DNA of 64,000 bases from Emiliania huxleyi CCMP1516 (lineage: Eukaryota > Haptophyta > Isochrysidales > Noelaerhabdaceae). The position numbers were made by a program, and so were the translations under genes. This document shows positions 63,595 through 64,000 of the stretch, piece after piece. Where the stretch lies: the NCBI RefSeq assembly GCF_000372725.1, contig NW_005202428.1, positions 1,188,169 through 1,252,168 on the forward strand, read 5' to 3'. The notes beneath the pieces are model-generated. The model was not told where the DNA came from, did not search any database, and worked only from the letters and a program-made list of their open reading frames with translations. The number at the start of each line of letters is the position of its first letter. Positions within the stretch are counted from its first letter, which is position 1.

Positions 63595-64000
63595 ATGGCG
63601 GACTCGGACTCCCCTCTCGTCACCGCCCGGCGCAGCCGTCGCCGCGGCGCCGAGGAGCGCGCTGGACACGAGAACTCCCCGCCTGCTCCCCAGGTCTCCC
63701 AGGCGGCGAGCTCCAAGCTGTGGGCGGACGGCGCCCACACCCCGTGCGACTTGGCAAAGGAGCCGGCCAAGAAGGTGCTGGAGCTGGCCGAGACGACGCT
63801 CACCGCCGAGGAGCTTGCAGCGGTACGGATGCAGCGGTCGGCCCGCACCGCCGCGCAGCAGGCGGCCAAGGAGGCTGCGGGGGAGGAGCTGGTCAAGGCA
63901 GGCCGGCGCTTCTCCGAGGTGCTGAGAAGGCGCCGCAGCACGGCAAAGCAGGCGGCGCGCGCCGCCGCCGAGGCGGAGGCGCGGCACAACCACATTCAGA
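63595..64000 (+). CDS. charged coiled-coil-like protein, cut by window end
   Basis: Open from ATG 63595 to the last base without a stop (at least 135 codons). Starts MADSDSPLVTARRSRRRGAE; later segments (KKVLELAETTLTAEELAAVR; RTAAQQAAKEAAGEELVKAG; RRFSEVLRRRRSTAKQAA) are helical and charged, compatible with a coiled coil. No family recognised. The upstream strand is non-coding, supporting this start. Confidence 0.65.
   Translation, partial: MADSDSPLVTARRSRRRGAEERAGHENSPPAPQVSQAASSKLWADGAHTPCDLAKEPAKKVLELAETTLTAEELAAVRMQRSARTAAQQAAKEAAGEELVKAGRRFSEVLRRRRSTAKQAARAAAEAEARHNHIQ

Noticed and set aside
1..64000. tRNA, rRNA or CRISPR features
   Set aside because: I scanned for tRNA B-box-like GGTTCGA-type motifs in a foldable context, 5S-like boxes and regularly spaced short repeats and saw none that hold up; a covariance-model search would be decisive.

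Overview
This 64 kb window is nuclear DNA of a GC-rich unicellular eukaryote. It holds about 22 protein genes on both strands, split by short (41-273 bp) introns. A haptophyte alga is my best guess. The reasons are the very high GC, many GC-AG introns, TTAGGG telomere-type repeats, proline-rich pherophorin-like ectodomains, and a secreted-looking DEAD-box helicase that could be plastid-targeted. This is inference; there is no rRNA or organellar marker in the window. I found no prokaryotic operon, CRISPR array, tRNA or rRNA.

Layout. 1-1.3 kb: low-quality G-rich sequence with an N gap, then the 3' end of RPL12. 1.3-11 kb: a repeat-rich stretch with two weak ORFs, a CUE-domain gene and a membrane RING-H2 E3 ligase. 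11.2-16.2 kb: an Ldh_2-family dehydrogenase and an intronless AAAP amino-acid transporter. 16.7-24 kb: an RRM-WW-GYF-SAP RNA-processing protein, a recombinase-like orphan, an F-box/RCC1 protein and a DGAT2-type acyltransferase, the last two divergent across only 48 bp. 24.3-30.8 kb: a 19-exon P5A ATPase (ATP13A1/Spf1). 31-39 kb: a four-helix membrane protein, an RNase T2, a large membrane protein with a cytoplasmic ADP-ribosyltransferase domain, and a Cys-rich orphan. 39.3-41.4 kb: a complete non-autonomous hAT-like transposon with 8-bp target duplications, carrying telomere-type repeats and a 180-bp satellite. 41.7-47.4 kb: SF3B1. 47.9-50.6 kb: a DEAD-box helicase. 50.8-54 kb: repeats, a small Cys-rich gene and a tandem duplication. 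54-56.1 kb: a fusion of an aldo/keto-reductase-like domain with a transglutaminase-like domain. 57.4-64 kb: a kelch remnant, a secreted metalloprotease, NUDC, an orphan membrane protein and a partial gene cut by the window edge.

Gene models were rebuilt by hand by joining frames at splice sites until conserved families read through and exon phases closed. In that set about 40 introns begin with GC, 24 with GT and one appears to begin with GA. In many of them the first bases of the intron are an imperfect copy of the first bases of the downstream exon. This is the most system-like signal in the window: it suggests introns born by short tandem duplication or by insertion with target duplication. 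It sits next to genes for splicing itself (SF3B1 and an RRM/WW/GYF protein). The other genes are housekeeping or surface/secreted functions with no evident shared pathway.
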